A DNA stretch of 64,000 nucleotides from an uncultured Flavobacteriaceae bacterium (GTDB lineage: Bacteria; Bacteroidota; Bacteroidia; Flavobacteriales; Flavobacteriaceae), in assembly GCA_913043275.1 (NCBI GenBank), contig CAJWLL010000003.1, positions 1 through 64,000 on the forward strand. Direction: 5' to 3'. The notes under the pieces were generated by a model that had not been told where the DNA came from, did no database searches, and was given only the letters and a program-made list of their open reading frames with translations. Each line of letters starts with the position of its first letter. The first letter of the stretch is position 1. Positions 1 to 10,304 of the stretch are shown one piece after another. The translations under genes and the position numbers were made by a program.

Positions 1-29
1 ATAATAGTATAACCGTTTTATTGTTTTAG

Positions 30-102
<73 letters not shown>

Positions 103-112
103 CTGTTTTATT

Positions 113-143
113 CAAATTTACAAAATTTATAGACCAACACAAA
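113..143 (-). promoter_or_regulatory. Promoter of initiator tRNA (TTTG-N19-TAAATTTG)
   Basis: On the minus strand a TTTG (143-140) is followed after 19 bases by TAAATTTG (120-113). This is an exact match to the Bacteroidota sigma-A pattern TTTG/TAnnTTTG. The -7 box ends 10 bases before the tRNA 5' end. It lies back to back with the era start region. Confidence 0.75.
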
Positions 144-172
144 GGCTATTCCAAAGATTGTATCTTTACCCA

Positions 173-1063
173 ATGTCGAAAACTTCCCATAAATCAGGTT
201 ATATATCCATCTTAGGAAATCCCAATGTGGGTAAATCTACTTTGGTCAATACCTTGATGGGTAAAGATTTATCCATCACGACACCTAAGGCACAAACCAC
301 TCGTCATAGAATCATTGGCCTGATCAATGGTGAGAATTACCAATTGGTTTTATCGGACACACCCGGTATCATTAAGCCTGCCTATGAAATGCAAAAATCC
401 ATGATGGATTTTGTTAAGGAATCTTTAATCGATGCCGATGTTTTGATATATATGACCTCAATAGAAGAAAAAGAGATCAAGGATGAAGCTTTGGTAGCTA
501 GGATTAAGAAATCCAAAATTCCATTGTTTGTGTTGATCAATAAAATTGATACTTCCTCACAGGTAGAATTAGAAGTCGCAGTTCAAGAATGGTGTACCGT
601 TTTTCCTAATGCAAAGGTTATTCCAATATCTGCCTTGACAGGTTTTTTTGTCCCTGAACTCTTGCAAATATTGATTGACTTATTGCCTGAATCTCCTCCT
701 TACTTCCCTAAAGATCAGCTAAGTGACAAGCCAGAAAGATTTTTTGTAAACGAAACTATTAGAAAAAGTATTTTGGAACATTATGATAAAGAAATTCCCT
801 ATGCTGTAGAGGTCATAACTGAATCTTTTAAGGAAGATGAAAAAATCATCAGAATTAGAGCAGTCATATTGGTAGAGCGAGAAACTCAAAAAGGCATTAT
901 CATTGGGCACAAAGGTGAACAATTAAAAAAAGTTGGCATTAGAGCTAGAAAAGATTTGGCATCTTTTTTTGGAAAGAAAATTCACGTAGACCTCTTTGTG
1001 AAAGTTCAAAAAAATTGGCGTTCTAATCCTCAACAACTTAAACGTTTTGGCTATCAGCAATAA
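173..1063 (+). CDS. era: GTPase Era
   Basis: Era is an essential GTPase that binds the 3' end of 16S rRNA and helps mature the 30S subunit. The protein is 296 aa. The P-loop GNPNVGKS is at residues 15-22, the G3 motif DTPG near 63 and the G4 motif NKID near 124. The last ~100 residues form a KH RNA-binding domain with IIGHKGEQLKKVG. I chose the ATG at 173. An in-frame TTG at 158 is possible, but the -7-like box TATCTTTA (161-168) would then lie inside the gene. der follows after 53 bases, so two ribosome-assembly GTPases are adjacent. Length is normal for the family. Confidence 0.95.
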   Translation: MSKTSHKSGYISILGNPNVGKSTLVNTLMGKDLSITTPKAQTTRHRIIGLINGENYQLVLSDTPGIIKPAYEMQKSMMDFVKESLIDADVLIYMTSIEEKEIKDEALVARIKKSKIPLFVLINKIDTSSQVELEVAVQEWCTVFPNAKVIPISALTGFFVPELLQILIDLLPESPPYFPKDQLSDKPERFFVNETIRKSILEHYDKEIPYAVEVITESFKEDEKIIRIRAVILVERETQKGIIIGHKGEQLKKVGIRARKDLASFFGKKIHVDLFVKVQKNWRSNPQQLKRFGYQQ

Positions 1064-1091
1064 CTTCAACAAGTTATCTCACAAATTGACT

Positions 1092-1099
1092 TACTTTTG
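1092..1099 (+). promoter_or_regulatory. -7 box of der promoter
   Basis: TACTTTTG, followed by C, matches TAnnTTTG exactly and lies 17 bases before the der ATG. I see no clear TTTG -33 element at the right distance. der may therefore have its own promoter in the era-der gap, with a very short leader. Confidence 0.5.
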
Positions 1100-1116
1100 C
1101 ACTCAAATTAACCTTA

Positions 1117-2421
1117 ATGGGAGGGATCGTTGCAATTGTTGGGAGACCCAATGTGGGTAAGTCAACTTTTTTTAATCGTTTAATTAAAAAGAGGGAAGCT
1201 ATCGTAGATTCAATAAGCGGTGTCACCCGAGATCGTAATTATGGTCAGTCCGATTGGAATGGTATTGAGTTCAGTTTGATTGATACCGGGGGATATGTTG
1301 AAGGGAGTGATGATGTTTTTCAAAGAGAAATTGACAAGCAAGTCAACTTGGCCATAGATGAGGCAGATGCTATATTATTTTTGGTAGATGTTGTGGATGG
1401 TCTTACAGGGATGGACGAAACCATTGCTCAATTGCTCAGACGCTCCCAAAAGCCTGTATTCCTTACGCTCAACAAAGGAGACAAGTCTAAAGTCACTGAA
1501 AATAGGACTGAATTTTATGCTTTAGGTTATGATCATCTTTTCACTGTTTCTGCAATCAATGGAAGTGGAACTGGTGAGCTATTAGATGAATTGGTAAAGG
1601 TTTTGCCTGAACAAAGTGAACAAATTGGGGTGCCTTTACCCAGATTTGCAGTTGTTGGCCGACCCAATGCAGGGAAATCTTCTTTTATCAACGCACTAAT
1701 TGGTGAAGAAAGGTATATCGTGACCAATATTGGTGGGACCACTCGAGACAGCATTGATACCAAATACAATCGCTTTGGCTTTGAGTTCAATCTTGTAGAT
1801 ACTGCCGGAATAAGAAAAAAAAGTAAGGTCAAAGAAGATATCGAATTTTATTCTGTAATGCGTTCTGTTAGGGCCATTGAATATTGCGATGTTTGCTTGT
1901 TGTTGGTCGATGCTACCAGAGGTTTTGATGGTCAGGTTCAAAATATTTTTTGGCTGGCTCACAGAAATAATAAGGGGGTAGTCATATTAGTTAACAAATG
2001 GGATCTTGTTCAAAAGGAAACCCAGTCTTCGAAATTTTTTGAACAAGAGATCAAAGAAAAAACAGCCCCATTTACAGACGTTCCTTTAGTGTTCATATCT
2101 ACATTGAACAAACAGAGAATTTTTAAAGCCATTGAGACTGCAGTAGCCATCTATAAAAACCGATCTAAGCGGATCCCAACCCGAAAGCTAAACGACACTC
2201 TATTACCCATTATTGAAAACCAACCCCCTCCATCCTACAAAGGAAAGTTTGTCAAAATAAAGTTCTGCCTCCAATTGCCTACCCGGCATCCACAATTTGC
2301 TTTTTTCTGTAACCTTCCTCAATATGTAAAGGAACCTTATAAAAGATTTTTGGAAAATAAACTAAGAGAATTCTTCGATTTCAAAGGTATTCCTATTCAA
2401 TTATTTTTTAGAAAAAAATAG
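1117..2421 (+). CDS. der: GTPase Der (EngA), tandem G domains
   Basis: Der is a double GTPase needed for 50S ribosome maturation. The 434-aa protein has a first G domain with GRPNVGKS at residues 9-16 and a second with GRPNAGKS near 181-188. G4 motifs are NKGD and NKWD. The C-terminal ~90 residues are the KH-like domain that docks on rRNA. It follows era on the same strand with 53 bases between. The end is directly beside the convergent MerR-like gene, with no gap. Length and motif order are canonical. Confidence 0.96.
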   Translation: MGGIVAIVGRPNVGKSTFFNRLIKKREAIVDSISGVTRDRNYGQSDWNGIEFSLIDTGGYVEGSDDVFQREIDKQVNLAIDEADAILFLVDVVDGLTGMDETIAQLLRRSQKPVFLTLNKGDKSKVTENRTEFYALGYDHLFTVSAINGSGTGELLDELVKVLPEQSEQIGVPLPRFAVVGRPNAGKSSFINALIGEERYIVTNIGGTTRDSIDTKYNRFGFEFNLVDTAGIRKKSKVKEDIEFYSVMRSVRAIEYCDVCLLLVDATRGFDGQVQNIFWLAHRNNKGVVILVNKWDLVQKETQSSKFFEQEIKEKTAPFTDVPLVFISTLNKQRIFKAIETAVAIYKNRSKRIPTRKLNDTLLPIIENQPPPSYKGKFVKIKFCLQLPTRHPQFAFFCNLPQYVKEPYKRFLENKLREFFDFKGIPIQLFFRKK

Positions 2422-2751
2422 TCAGAGATTTTCGCGCAGTTGAACGAGATCGGATTTAAGCTGCTCTAGTTTTTGAATCACCTTAAGGTTTCCATCCTCA
2501 GAAAGATTTTTCAGCTTGAGTTGTTTCTTGGTTCCCTCAATAGTCAACCCTTTTTCCTTTAGCAAGTGATATATTTTTTGGATGGTTTTTACATCATCCG
2601 GGGTATATTTTCGGGTTCTACCCCTTTTTTTTTTAGGTTGTATTTCCTTAAACTCTTTTTCCCAAAACCGAAGTAATGATGGGTTTACATCGAATGCTTT
2701 GGCAATCTCCCCAATTCTGTAATATCTTTTTTCAGGAAGGTTGAAATTCAT
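2422..2751 (-). CDS. MerR-family HTH regulator (small)
   Basis: A 109-aa protein with an N-terminal MerR-type winged helix: YRIGEIAKAFDVNPSLLRFW near residues 11-30, then a basic wing KKKRGRTRKYTPDD. The C-terminal ~45 residues form a short amphipathic coiled coil for dimerisation. It has no ligand-binding domain, so it resembles the minimal MerR proteins found beside M23 peptidases in Flavobacteriaceae. Its ATG overlaps the stop of the upstream M23 gene by one base (TGATG), so the two are probably co-translated. Target genes cannot be read from the sequence. Confidence 0.85.
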   Translation of the reverse strand: MNFNLPEKRYYRIGEIAKAFDVNPSLLRFWEKEFKEIQPKKKRGRTRKYTPDDVKTIQKIYHLLKEKGLTIEGTKKQLKLKNLSEDGNLKVIQKLEQLKSDLVQLRENL

Positions 2752-3728
2752 CAGTCCATAGATTGATTTTCCTGCCGGGCCATATTCAACATAACATCAA
2801 ACTCCTCAGCGGTCAAATTGCCGGAGTAGTAATTCAAGGGATTTACCCTTTTCCCATCTTTAAAAATTTCATAGTGAAGGTGGGGTCCCACAGAACGTCC
2901 TGTACTGCCAACATATCCTATTATATCTCCGCGTTTCACTTTCTGTCTTCTTTTGACATTGTATTTACTTAAGTGAGCATACAAACTCACATAACCATAA
3001 CCGTGATCAATTCTCACATGTTTTCCATAACCTGCCGCTCTATTGTCTGTTCGACCTATTATGCCGTCGCCTGATGCATAGACAGGAGTCCCTGCGAGTG
3101 CGGTAAAATCCATCCCTTGGTGGAACCTTCTTTTTTTGGTGAAAGGGTCTCTTCGGTAACCAAAACCTGAAGCCATCCTTTTTAAATCGTTTTTATGAAT
3201 CGGCTGAATTGAAGGCATCGCTCCCAATAAGTTTTCCTTGCTTTTTGCCAAACTTTCTAACTCCTCTAATGATCGAGATTGGACTACCACCTGTTTGGTC
3301 AAGACTTCCAAACGCTTTGTAGTATTTATAATCAATTTTGAATTGTCGTATCCTTCTAAGTCCCTGTAACGATTAACTCCTCCAAAACCCATCTTTCTCT
3401 GATCTTCAGGAATGGGGCTCGCCTCAAAATAGACCCTGTAAAGATTATTGTCACGATCAGAAACATTAACCATAACCTCCTCAATTTTTTCAAGCTTCTT
3501 ATTCAATAATTCATATTGCAACTTGAAATTTTCAATTTCCCTCGCCTGCAGCAATTCTTTAGGCGTATTAAGTGCGTCGGTATTCAAAAAGAGGAACAAT
3601 ACCAATATTCCGAAAAAGATTGAAGATAACAGAAACAAAACCATACCCGAAACCTCAGAAAACCTGTTCGAATTTACAGGGCGGTATGAAAGCGACTCTT
3701 GATCGTAATAATATTTTAACTTAGGCAT
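2751..3728 (-). CDS. M23 family metallopeptidase (cell wall endopeptidase)
   Basis: A 325-aa inner-membrane protein. There is a short cytoplasmic tail, one hydrophobic segment near residues 28-50, then a coiled coil (~60-100 and ~140-170), then an M23 (LytM) domain from about residue 190. Zn-binding HxxxD is seen in HQGMDFTALAGTP, and the catalytic HLH in HLHYEIFKDG. These indicate an active peptidoglycan DD-endopeptidase of the MepM/NlpD type. It is divergent from alaS and translationally coupled to the MerR-like gene. The 5' leader on the minus strand contains a short inverted repeat AGGCC/GGCCT at 3743-3757. Confidence 0.92.
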   Translation of the reverse strand: MPKLKYYYDQESLSYRPVNSNRFSEVSGMVLFLLSSIFFGILVLFLFLNTDALNTPKELLQAREIENFKLQYELLNKKLEKIEEVMVNVSDRDNNLYRVYFEASPIPEDQRKMGFGGVNRYRDLEGYDNSKLIINTTKRLEVLTKQVVVQSRSLEELESLAKSKENLLGAMPSIQPIHKNDLKRMASGFGYRRDPFTKKRRFHQGMDFTALAGTPVYASGDGIIGRTDNRAAGYGKHVRIDHGYGYVSLYAHLSKYNVKRRQKVKRGDIIGYVGSTGRSVGPHLHYEIFKDGKRVNPLNYYSGNLTAEEFDVMLNMARQENQSMD

Positions 3729-3765
3729 AAAAAAACTTTGGAGGCCTCAATGGCCTATATATAAG

Positions 3766-3773
3766 CAAATATA
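3766..3773 (-). promoter_or_regulatory. -7 box for M23 peptidase gene
   Basis: TATATTTG on the minus strand matches TAnnTTTG and sits 37 bases upstream of the M23 start codon. The alaS -7 box (3835-3842) faces the other way about 60 bases away, making a divergent promoter pair. Confidence 0.5.
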
Positions 3774-3834
3774 CAAATTATCTAAATCATCATCACTTCC
3801 CTTTAATTTCGGCAACCCTATCGATCTAATCAAC

Positions 3835-3842
3835 TATATTTG
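3835..3842 (+). promoter_or_regulatory. -7 box for alaS
   Basis: TATATTTG is an exact TAnnTTTG motif 27 bases before the alaS ATG. No good -33 TTTG is visible. Transcript start would be around 3847-3850. Confidence 0.5.
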
Positions 3843-3869
3843 TATTGCTTTTAAACATTAAAGCTCACT

Positions 3870-6476
3870 ATGAAATCCGCAGAAGTCCGAAAACAATTTC
3901 TAGAATTTTTTCAGTCCAAAGCCCATACTATTGTAACTTCTGCCCCTATGGTGATCAAGGACGATCCCACATTGATGTTCACCAATGCAGGAATGAACCA
4001 ATTCAAATCCTATTTCTTTGGACATCAAAAACCCAAGAACAATAGGATTGCAGATACTCAAAAATGTCTTAGGGTATCAGGCAAACACAACGACCTTGAG
4101 GAAGTGGGAATTGACACCTATCACCATACCTTTTTTGAGATGTTGGGAAATTGGAGTTTCGGGGATTACTTCAAAAAGGAAGCCATAGAGTGGGCATGGG
4201 AGTTATTGACAGCAATTTACAAAGTTGACCCCGAAAAAATATATGTAACCATATTTGAAGGTGATACCAGTGAAAACCTCGAGAAGGACATCGAAGCTTT
4301 CGATTATTGGAATGCCATTATTCCTAAGGAAAGAGTCTTACTGGGAAACAAAAAAGATAATTTTTGGGAAATGGGTGATCAAGGTCCATGTGGAACTTGT
4401 TCCGAAATCCACATCGACCTGAGAAGTGAGGAAGAAAAAGCTAAAATCCCCGGTGCAGATTTGGTCAACAAAGACCATCCCCAGGTCATTGAAGTTTGGA
4501 ACTTGGTATTCATTGAATTCAATAGAAAAGCCGATGGCAGTCTTGAGTCTTTACCCCAAAAAAACGTTGATACGGGAATGGGATTTGAAAGGCTATGTAT
4601 GGTGTTGCAGGACAAAACCTCCAATTACGACACCGATGTTTTTACCCCTTTAATCAAAAAAATAGAAACCCTTACCGCCTCGAAATATGGTACAGAAGAA
4701 AATACCGACAGAGCCATTAGGGTGATTGCTGATCACCTGAGAACAGTTTATTTTTCAATTGCTGACGGACAATTACCCTCCAATACTGGTTCAGGTTATG
4801 TGATCAGGAGGATTCTCCGAAGAGCGATTCGTTATGGTTTTACCTTTCTCAGGCAAAAAGAACCTTTTATTTATCATCTTGTTGATACCCTTAACAACCA
4901 ACTCAAACCTGTTTTTCCCGAACTGGACAAACAAAAAAGTATTTCAGCTAATGTAATAAGGGAAGAGGAAACATCTTTCCTCAAAACACTCGATCAAGGC
5001 CTAACCCTATTGGATAGTGTTTTAGTAAACTCTAAAGAAAGGACCGTTAGCGGGGCCAAAGCCTTTGAGCTCTACGATACTTTTGGTTTCCCACTAGATC
5101 TTACTTCACTCATCGCAAGAGAGCGGGGTTATCAAGTAGATGAAAAGGGGTTTGATGACCAGATGGCAAAACAAAAAGAACGCTCTCGTGCTGCTGCTGT
5201 TTCTGCGACTGACGATTGGCATATCATCAAACAAGATGAAGAAGAAGAATTTGTGGGATATGACCTATTGTCTAGCCTTGTAAGCATAATCAAATATCGA
5301 AAAGTAAGCTCCAAAAAAGGAGAATTCTTTCAATTGGTTTTTAATATTACCCCTTTCTACCCTGAAAGTGGCGGACAAGTAGGCGATAAGGGATGCCTGG
5401 AAGCACAGAATGGTTCTTTACATTATATAGTAGATACTAAAAAGGAAAATGACCTTATACTGCATTACTCCAAAACCCTACCTGAAGACCTTAATGCCAA
5501 ATTCAGTGCCAAAGTAGACCAAGGCCAACGTCATAAAACGACTTGCAATCACAGTGCGACCCATCTCATGCACCAAGCCTTGCGTTCTGTTTTGGGAACT
5601 CATGTTGAACAAAAAGGATCTATGGTACACTCTGGGATGCTCCGTTTTGATTTTTCGCATTTTACCAAACTTACTTTGGAAGAATTAGTTGCTGTCGAAC
5701 AATTTGTCAATGCCCGAATCAAAGAACAAATTCCTTTGGAGGAAAGTAGAAATGTTCCTTATAATCAAGCCATTTCTGATGGGGCCATCGCATTGTTTGG
5801 AGAAAAATACGGTGAAACTGTTAGAACGATTCGATTTGGACAATCTATAGAACTCTGTGGAGGAACCCATGTAGAAAACACATCAGATATATGGCATTTT
5901 AAGATTATTGCCGAAACTGCTGTTGCATCTGGTATTAGAAGGATTGAAGCGATTACTGCAGAGGCTGCTCTTAAGTATTTCGAAGATCAAAATGAGCTTT
6001 TAAAACAAGTCAACACTTTACTAAATAATCCTCAGGACTTGTCCAAATCAGTTACCCAATTGCAGACCGAAAATGCAAGCCTCAAAAAGGAACTCAACAA
6101 ACTCAAAAAGCTTAAGAATCAAATTTTGGCCCGAGAGGCTCAGGCAGAGATTGAACATCACAAAGGAATTGCCTTTTTATCAAAAGCAGTTGACTTAGAT
6201 GAAAAATCCATCAAAGATCTCGCATTTGAGTTGGGTAAAAATCGGAATGATCTTTTTCTGGTACTTGGATCTGTCAAAGGAGATAAACCTACCCTTAGCT
6301 GTTATATCTCTAAAAAACTAGTCAGTGAAAAAGTCATGGACGCAAGAAAAGTGGTCCGAAAATTGGGCCAATATATCGAAGGCAGTGGAGGAGGGCAACC
6401 TTTTTTTGCCACTTCTGGTGGAAAAAAACCGACTGGAATTCCCCAAGCTCTTAAAGCTGCAAAAGATCTTATTTAA
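3870..6476 (+). CDS. alaS: Alanyl-tRNA synthetase
   Basis: AlaRS charges tRNA-Ala. The 868-aa protein has the class II aminoacylation core in the first ~450 residues, with [10 protein letters not shown] and [10 protein letters not shown]. The editing domain follows with zinc/editing motifs [11 protein letters not shown] near residue 565 and CGGTH near 665. After a coiled coil comes the C-Ala oligomerisation domain with the glycine-rich [14 protein letters not shown] near the end. Length fits the family. The ATG at 3870 follows a -7 box. The stop is one base from the convergent DUF4136 gene. Confidence 0.97.
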   Translation: MKSAEVRKQFLEFFQSKAHTIVTSAPMVIKDDPTLMFTNAGMNQFKSYFFGHQKPKNNRIADTQKCLRVSGKHNDLEEVGIDTYHHTFFEMLGNWSFGDYFKKEAIEWAWELLTAIYKVDPEKIYVTIFEGDTSENLEKDIEAFDYWNAIIPKERVLLGNKKDNFWEMGDQGPCGTCSEIHIDLRSEEEKAKIPGADLVNKDHPQVIEVWNLVFIEFNRKADGSLESLPQKNVDTGMGFERLCMVLQDKTSNYDTDVFTPLIKKIETLTASKYGTEENTDRAIRVIADHLRTVYFSIADGQLPSNTGSGYVIRRILRRAIRYGFTFLRQKEPFIYHLVDTLNNQLKPVFPELDKQKSISANVIREEETSFLKTLDQGLTLLDSVLVNSKERTVSGAKAFELYDTFGFPLDLTSLIARERGYQVDEKGFDDQMAKQKERSRAAAVSATDDWHIIKQDEEEEFVGYDLLSSLVSIIKYRKVSSKKGEFFQLVFNITPFYPESGGQVGDKGCLEAQNGSLHYIVDTKKENDLILHYSKTLPEDLNAKFSAKVDQGQRHKTTCNHSATHLMHQALRSVLGTHVEQKGSMVHSGMLRFDFSHFTKLTLEELVAVEQFVNARIKEQIPLEESRNVPYNQAISDGAIALFGEKYGETVRTIRFGQSIELCGGTHVENTSDIWHFKIIAETAVASGIRRIEAITAEAALKYFEDQNELLKQVNTLLNNPQDLSKSVTQLQTENASLKKELNKLKKLKNQILAREAQAEIEHHKGIAFLSKAVDLDEKSIKDLAFELGKNRNDLFLVLGSVKGDKPTLSCYISKKLVSEKVMDARKVVRKLGQYIEGSGGGQPFFATSGGKKPTGIPQALKAAKDLI

Positions 6477-6477
6477 A

Positions 6478-7002
6478 CTAGAGGGCTAATTTAGGTGGAT
6501 AATTCTTTAGAATTTCCGCAACAAAAATTCCAATCCTCTTATCACGGTTTTTGCTATGTTCACTAATACCTCCTTTGCCTTTACCTTGCCAAACTAACTG
6601 TTTTGTTTTTGCATCAATCAAATCAATGTATAGCGTGCCCTCCGTTCTATTGTAAACATTGTTTTGGTTGACACCCCACATCCAAGGACTCCATCCCCAG
6701 CCCCAAATTCCACTGTAGTTATTGTTTACATAAATCTTTTCTTTTGCAGAGGTATTAATGCTTACCAAAAGATCTGGCATGTCTGACTTTATCATCAATT
6801 TTTGAGACATTTGAAGATCAATGGCTTTTAAAATTCTCCGCTTGTCAAGATCTGAAATTTCGACTTTATCAATTCCGGGTTTGAAGTACGCAAAAGTCTT
6901 GTAATCTGAAAAATCAACTCCCGAATCATGGTCTGTGAAAACACTTATTGAACTACAACAAACTAGAGGTAGCATCAGCAACAAAATATAAATTCTTCTC
7001 AT
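6478..7002 (-). CDS. DUF4136 lipoprotein
   Basis: A 174-aa predicted lipoprotein. The signal peptide ends in a lipobox (LPLVCC), with acylation at Cys15 or Cys16. The mature part starts FTDHDSGVDFSDYKTFAYF, the N-terminal signature of DUF4136, and includes TLYIDLIDAKTKQLVWQGKG in the second half. The biochemical role of the family is unknown. It is probably anchored in the outer membrane and faces the periplasm. It is convergent with alaS. Confidence 0.85.
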   Translation of the reverse strand: MRRIYILLLMLPLVCCSSISVFTDHDSGVDFSDYKTFAYFKPGIDKVEISDLDKRRILKAIDLQMSQKLMIKSDMPDLLVSINTSAKEKIYVNNNYSGIWGWGWSPWMWGVNQNNVYNRTEGTLYIDLIDAKTKQLVWQGKGKGGISEHSKNRDKRIGIFVAEILKNYPPKLAL

Positions 7003-7044
7003 GATGATTTTTAGTAAATTTAAAAAACAAAAACCATGCCGAAA

Positions 7045-7200
7045 TTACTCTATCTTTGTAGGGTCAATACCAAATGGGCAATGACGACAATAAGACTGGC
7101 AACAATATCCTCTTTTGAGATGGTACTTTTCTGTAAAGACTCGATATCCCTCAGGGGATAAATAAAAGTCTTCTTCTTCATTTGGTAATTCAGGCTCCAT
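7045..7200 (-). CDS. DUF5522-type Cys-rich mini-protein (51 aa)
   Basis: A small gene not obvious from length. ATG at 7200 and TAA at 7047-7045 give 51 residues. An acidic N-terminus (EPELPNEEEDFY) is followed by a conserved core, YHLKRGYCCQSYCRHCPFG, with Cys33, Cys34, Cys38 and Cys41. This core matches my memory of the DUF5522 family, short proteins with an RGYCC-x3-C-x2-CP motif that probably binds a metal. An in-frame stop lies 9 bases before the ATG, which fixes the start. It lies between the DUF4136 lipoprotein and the divergent deaminase gene. Function unknown. Confidence 0.82.
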   Translation of the reverse strand: MEPELPNEEEDFYLSPEGYRVFTEKYHLKRGYCCQSYCRHCPFGIDPTKIE

Positions 7201-7240
7201 ATTTGCTTTTCAAATGTAACCATATTTAAAGTTAATACTT

Positions 7241-7248
7241 TAATTTTG
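7241..7248 (+). promoter_or_regulatory. -7 box for deaminase-muramidase-hemL operon
   Basis: TAATTTTG, an exact TAnnTTTG match, lies 7 bases before the ATG at 7256, implying an almost leaderless transcript. The three genes that follow overlap or abut, so this would drive all of them. Confidence 0.5.
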
Positions 7249-7255
7249 TTCCTGT

Positions 7256-8155
7256 ATGCATTTATTTCAAAATCAAAATTCAGTCAATCAATTCCTGGCT
7301 GCCCTCGACGGTTTTGAAATCATCCTTAAGAGAGAAGATTTGTTGCACCCCACTGTTTCCGGAAACAAATTCCGAAAACTAAAATACAATCTAATGCAGG
7401 CAAAACAAGAGGGATTTAATACGCTTCTGACTTTTGGAGGGGCCTTTTCCAATCATCTAACTGCCACTGCTTCCGGTGGCAAAATTATGGGATTTAGGAC
7501 CATAGGAGTCTTGAGGGGGGAGGAGAGAAAATGGAACTCTAGTTTACAATTTTGTCAAGATCAAGGCATGACTTTATATCCTATTTCCAGAACAGACTAC
7601 CGAGAGAAACACCTCTCTATATTGACTACGCGCCTTAAAAAAAAGTTTGGAGTGTTTTATACACTGCCTGAAGGAGGGACCAATTCCTTGGCTGTAAAGG
7701 GTTGCAAGGAAATACTTACGGAAAAGGATACCCAATTCGATGTAATTGCTTGTAGTGTTGGCACTGGGGGTACATTGGCTGGCTTAATCGAAAGTGCACA
7801 ACCCCATCAAAAGATAATTGGTTTTTCAGCTTTGAGAAATCAAAACCTCAAGGTAGAAATCTCAAAATGGACATCAAAGCAAAATTGGACCATCAACTAC
7901 GATTATACCTTTGGAGGATATGCTAAAGTTTCACAGGCATTCATTGAGTTCATCAATTTATTTAATAAAAATTTTAAAATTCCTTTGGATCCTGTTTATA
8001 CAGGGAAGCTCCTTTTTGGTATTTTTGACCTTATAAAAAACAAACAATGGTCTTCGGGGAAAAAGATATTAATCATACATACGGGAGGATTGCAAGGCAT
8101 AGATGGCATGAACCAAAAGTTGTCCAAAAAAAAATGGCCCAAAATAATCATTTAA
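7256..8155 (+). CDS. PLP-dependent ACC deaminase / D-cysteine desulfhydrase family protein
   Basis: A 299-aa fold-type II PLP enzyme. The Schiff-base lysine lies in SGNKFRKLKYNL near residue 40, and the phosphate-binding loop is SVGTGGTLAGL near residue 170. The family removes amino or thiol groups from small amino acids (1-aminocyclopropane-1-carboxylate or D-cysteine). In marine Flavobacteriaceae D-cysteine desulfhydrase or a related D-amino-acid role is more likely than ethylene control, but substrate cannot be set from sequence. It overlaps the next gene by 22 bases. Confidence 0.85.
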   Translation: MHLFQNQNSVNQFLAALDGFEIILKREDLLHPTVSGNKFRKLKYNLMQAKQEGFNTLLTFGGAFSNHLTATASGGKIMGFRTIGVLRGEERKWNSSLQFCQDQGMTLYPISRTDYREKHLSILTTRLKKKFGVFYTLPEGGTNSLAVKGCKEILTEKDTQFDVIACSVGTGGTLAGLIESAQPHQKIIGFSALRNQNLKVEISKWTSKQNWTINYDYTFGGYAKVSQAFIEFINLFNKNFKIPLDPVYTGKLLFGIFDLIKNKQWSSGKKILIIHTGGLQGIDGMNQKLSKKKWPKIII

Positions 8156-8943
8156 TAACATCTTTATTAATTGTGACCCTGCTTTTCAACAGTTGCGGCA
8201 GTGCAAAAAAAGTAAAAATAAATAGCTCAAAATCAACTGTAAATACCCCCTCCTTGAAAAGAGAAATCAAGTCATTAGATACAAATAAAAAACTTACAGT
8301 GGCTCAAAGGGTTGATTACTATGTGGCGACCTATTCCCAGGTAGCACAGCAGGAGATGAAATCCTTCAAGATTCCTGCTAGCATAACCTTGGCCCAAGGT
8401 ATACTTGAATCCGGAATGGGAGATAGCCGACTGGCCACCAAAGCTAATAATCATTTTGGAATCAAATGTCATAAAGAATGGCGTGGTAAAAGAATCTATC
8501 ACGATGACGACGAAAAAGGAGAATGCTTCAGGGTTTATAATGATCCACGTAAATCATATCGTGATCATTCTCTCTTTTTGACCAGTCGTCCGCGATACGA
8601 TTTTCTTTTCGACCTCAAAAAAAATGATTACAAATCATGGGCTAAAGGACTTAAAAAGGCAGGCTATGCTACCGATCCTAAATACCCTGACAAACTGATC
8701 AGTTTGATTGAACTCTATCGTTTGGATCGTTACGATCTCAAAAAAAGAAAAGTAAAAAATGGAATAGAAAGCGCACCCATTAGCACTAAACAAAATGTCC
8801 ATCAAGTAGAAAAAGGCGATACTCTTTATTCCATTTCCAAAAAATATAAAGTTGATTTAAGTCTCATTGTGCAGGAAAATAAAATCGAAAACAATACCAT
8901 ATTTTTAGGTCAAAATTTAATCATTCCTGAAGCCTCAAAGTAA
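8134..8943 (+). CDS. LysM glucosaminidase lipoprotein (peptidoglycan hydrolase)
   Basis: A 269-aa exported lipoprotein. The signal peptide has lipobox LLFNSC (Cys near residue 20). The glucosaminidase (GH73-like) domain covers ~70-205, with the catalytic Glu in [11 protein letters not shown] and the [12 protein letters not shown] motif. A single LysM domain at the C-terminus ([19 protein letters not shown]) binds peptidoglycan. I took the ATG at 8134 because it gives a clean signal peptide; longer in-frame starts do not. It overlaps the deaminase gene by 22 bases and shares TAATG with hemL. Confidence 0.92.
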   Translation: MAQNNHLITSLLIVTLLFNSCGSAKKVKINSSKSTVNTPSLKREIKSLDTNKKLTVAQRVDYYVATYSQVAQQEMKSFKIPASITLAQGILESGMGDSRLATKANNHFGIKCHKEWRGKRIYHDDDEKGECFRVYNDPRKSYRDHSLFLTSRPRYDFLFDLKKNDYKSWAKGLKKAGYATDPKYPDKLISLIELYRLDRYDLKKRKVKNGIESAPISTKQNVHQVEKGDTLYSISKKYKVDLSLIVQENKIENNTIFLGQNLIIPEASK

Positions 8944-10229
8944 TGCGATACCAAAGAAGTAGTGCTCTATTTCAATCTGCTCAAAAAGTCATCCCAGGTG
9001 GTGTCAATTCACCAGTTCGTGCATTTAAATCGGTTGGAGGATCCCCTGTTTTTGTCCAAAAAGCCAAAGGTGCTTATTTGTATGATGAAGATGGAAACCA
9101 ATTGATAGATTTTATTTCCAGTTGGGGCCCCATGATTTTGGGTCATGCTTTCGAACCCATTTTAGAAGCAGTTAAGGATAGGGCTGATAGAGGTACTTCT
9201 TATGGAATGCCTACCGAATTGGAAACCCAAATTGCTGAATTAGTTGTAAAGATGGTACCCAACATTGATAAGGTTAGAATGGTAAATTCCGGTACTGAAG
9301 CATGTATGAGTTCAGTCCGATTAGCAAGAGGCTACACGGGACGGGAAAAGATTATCAAATTCGCAGGTTGTTATCATGGCCATTCCGATGCTTTTTTGAT
9401 TCAGGCTGGAAGTGGCGCTACTACTTTTGGTGCACCCAACAGTCCTGGGGTTACTCAAGGAACTGCTAAGGATACCCTCTTGGCTCAGTTCAATGATCTG
9501 GAAAGCGTTCGCCTTCATTTTGAACAACATCCTGAAAAAATTGCGGCGATTATCATTGAACCTGTGGCGGGAAATATGGGTTGTATCCCTCCGAGAGCTG
9601 GTTTTGTGGAAGGACTTCGAAAATTTTGTGATGAGCATCAATCCCTTTTGATATTTGATGAGGTAATGACGGGATTTCGTTTGGCGAATGGCGGTGCCCA
9701 AGAAACTTTGGGGGTCAAAGCAGACATAATGACCTATGGAAAGGTTTTGGGTGGGGGACTTCCTGTAGGAGCATTTGCTGCAAGGGAAGAAATCATGAAT
9801 TATTTGGCTCCAGAGGGGCCAATCTATCAAGCTGGAACCCTAAGCGGTAACCCATTGGCAATGGCCGCTGGTTTTGCGATGCTCACCCACCTAAATGATC
9901 ATGAAGATATTTTTGAACGTTTGAAAATCAAAACCAAAGCTTTGGCAGATGGTATGATAGCTGAATTGGAGAAAAAGGGGATACCCTATCAACTCAATCA
10001 CTATGGTTCCATGCTTTCCCTTCATTTTACTGAAAAGCCAGTGGTGAATTTTGAAACTGCAGTTTTGGGGAATAATGATAGATTTAAGCAATACTTCCAC
10101 GGGATGCTCGATCGAGGGGTCTATCTTCCACCCAGCGCTTTTGAAAGTTATTTCCTCAACGATGCCCTATCAGAAGAGGATATTGCATCTACGCTTTTAG
10201 CGTTCGAGGATTGGTTAAAAAGCCTCTAA
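8943..10229 (+). CDS. hemL: Glutamate-1-semialdehyde 2,1-aminomutase
   Basis: HemL makes 5-aminolevulinate from glutamate-1-semialdehyde, the entry to haem synthesis by the C5 route. The 428-aa PLP enzyme shows [13 protein letters not shown] at the N-terminus, the substrate and cofactor loop [16 protein letters not shown] near 120, and the Schiff-base Lys in [16 protein letters not shown] near 265. Length and motifs are canonical. The ATG overlaps the stop of the LysM gene by one base (TAATG), so translation is probably coupled. Confidence 0.97.
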   Translation: MRYQRSSALFQSAQKVIPGGVNSPVRAFKSVGGSPVFVQKAKGAYLYDEDGNQLIDFISSWGPMILGHAFEPILEAVKDRADRGTSYGMPTELETQIAELVVKMVPNIDKVRMVNSGTEACMSSVRLARGYTGREKIIKFAGCYHGHSDAFLIQAGSGATTFGAPNSPGVTQGTAKDTLLAQFNDLESVRLHFEQHPEKIAAIIIEPVAGNMGCIPPRAGFVEGLRKFCDEHQSLLIFDEVMTGFRLANGGAQETLGVKADIMTYGKVLGGGLPVGAFAAREEIMNYLAPEGPIYQAGTLSGNPLAMAAGFAMLTHLNDHEDIFERLKIKTKALADGMIAELEKKGIPYQLNHYGSMLSLHFTEKPVVNFETAVLGNNDRFKQYFHGMLDRGVYLPPSAFESYFLNDALSEEDIASTLLAFEDWLKSL

Positions 10230-10304
10230 TAAAGTGCACTTATATCAGCACTAATAATTTATAAGTTTGATTTAACATTCGTTATTCGGAAGTCACTTTT
10301 GCTT

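Noticed and set aside
719-922. Reverse-strand reading inside era
   Set aside because: Antisense shadow of a core gene with no start support or family similarity. The same applies to all similar antisense readings inside alaS, gltD, hppA and lysS.
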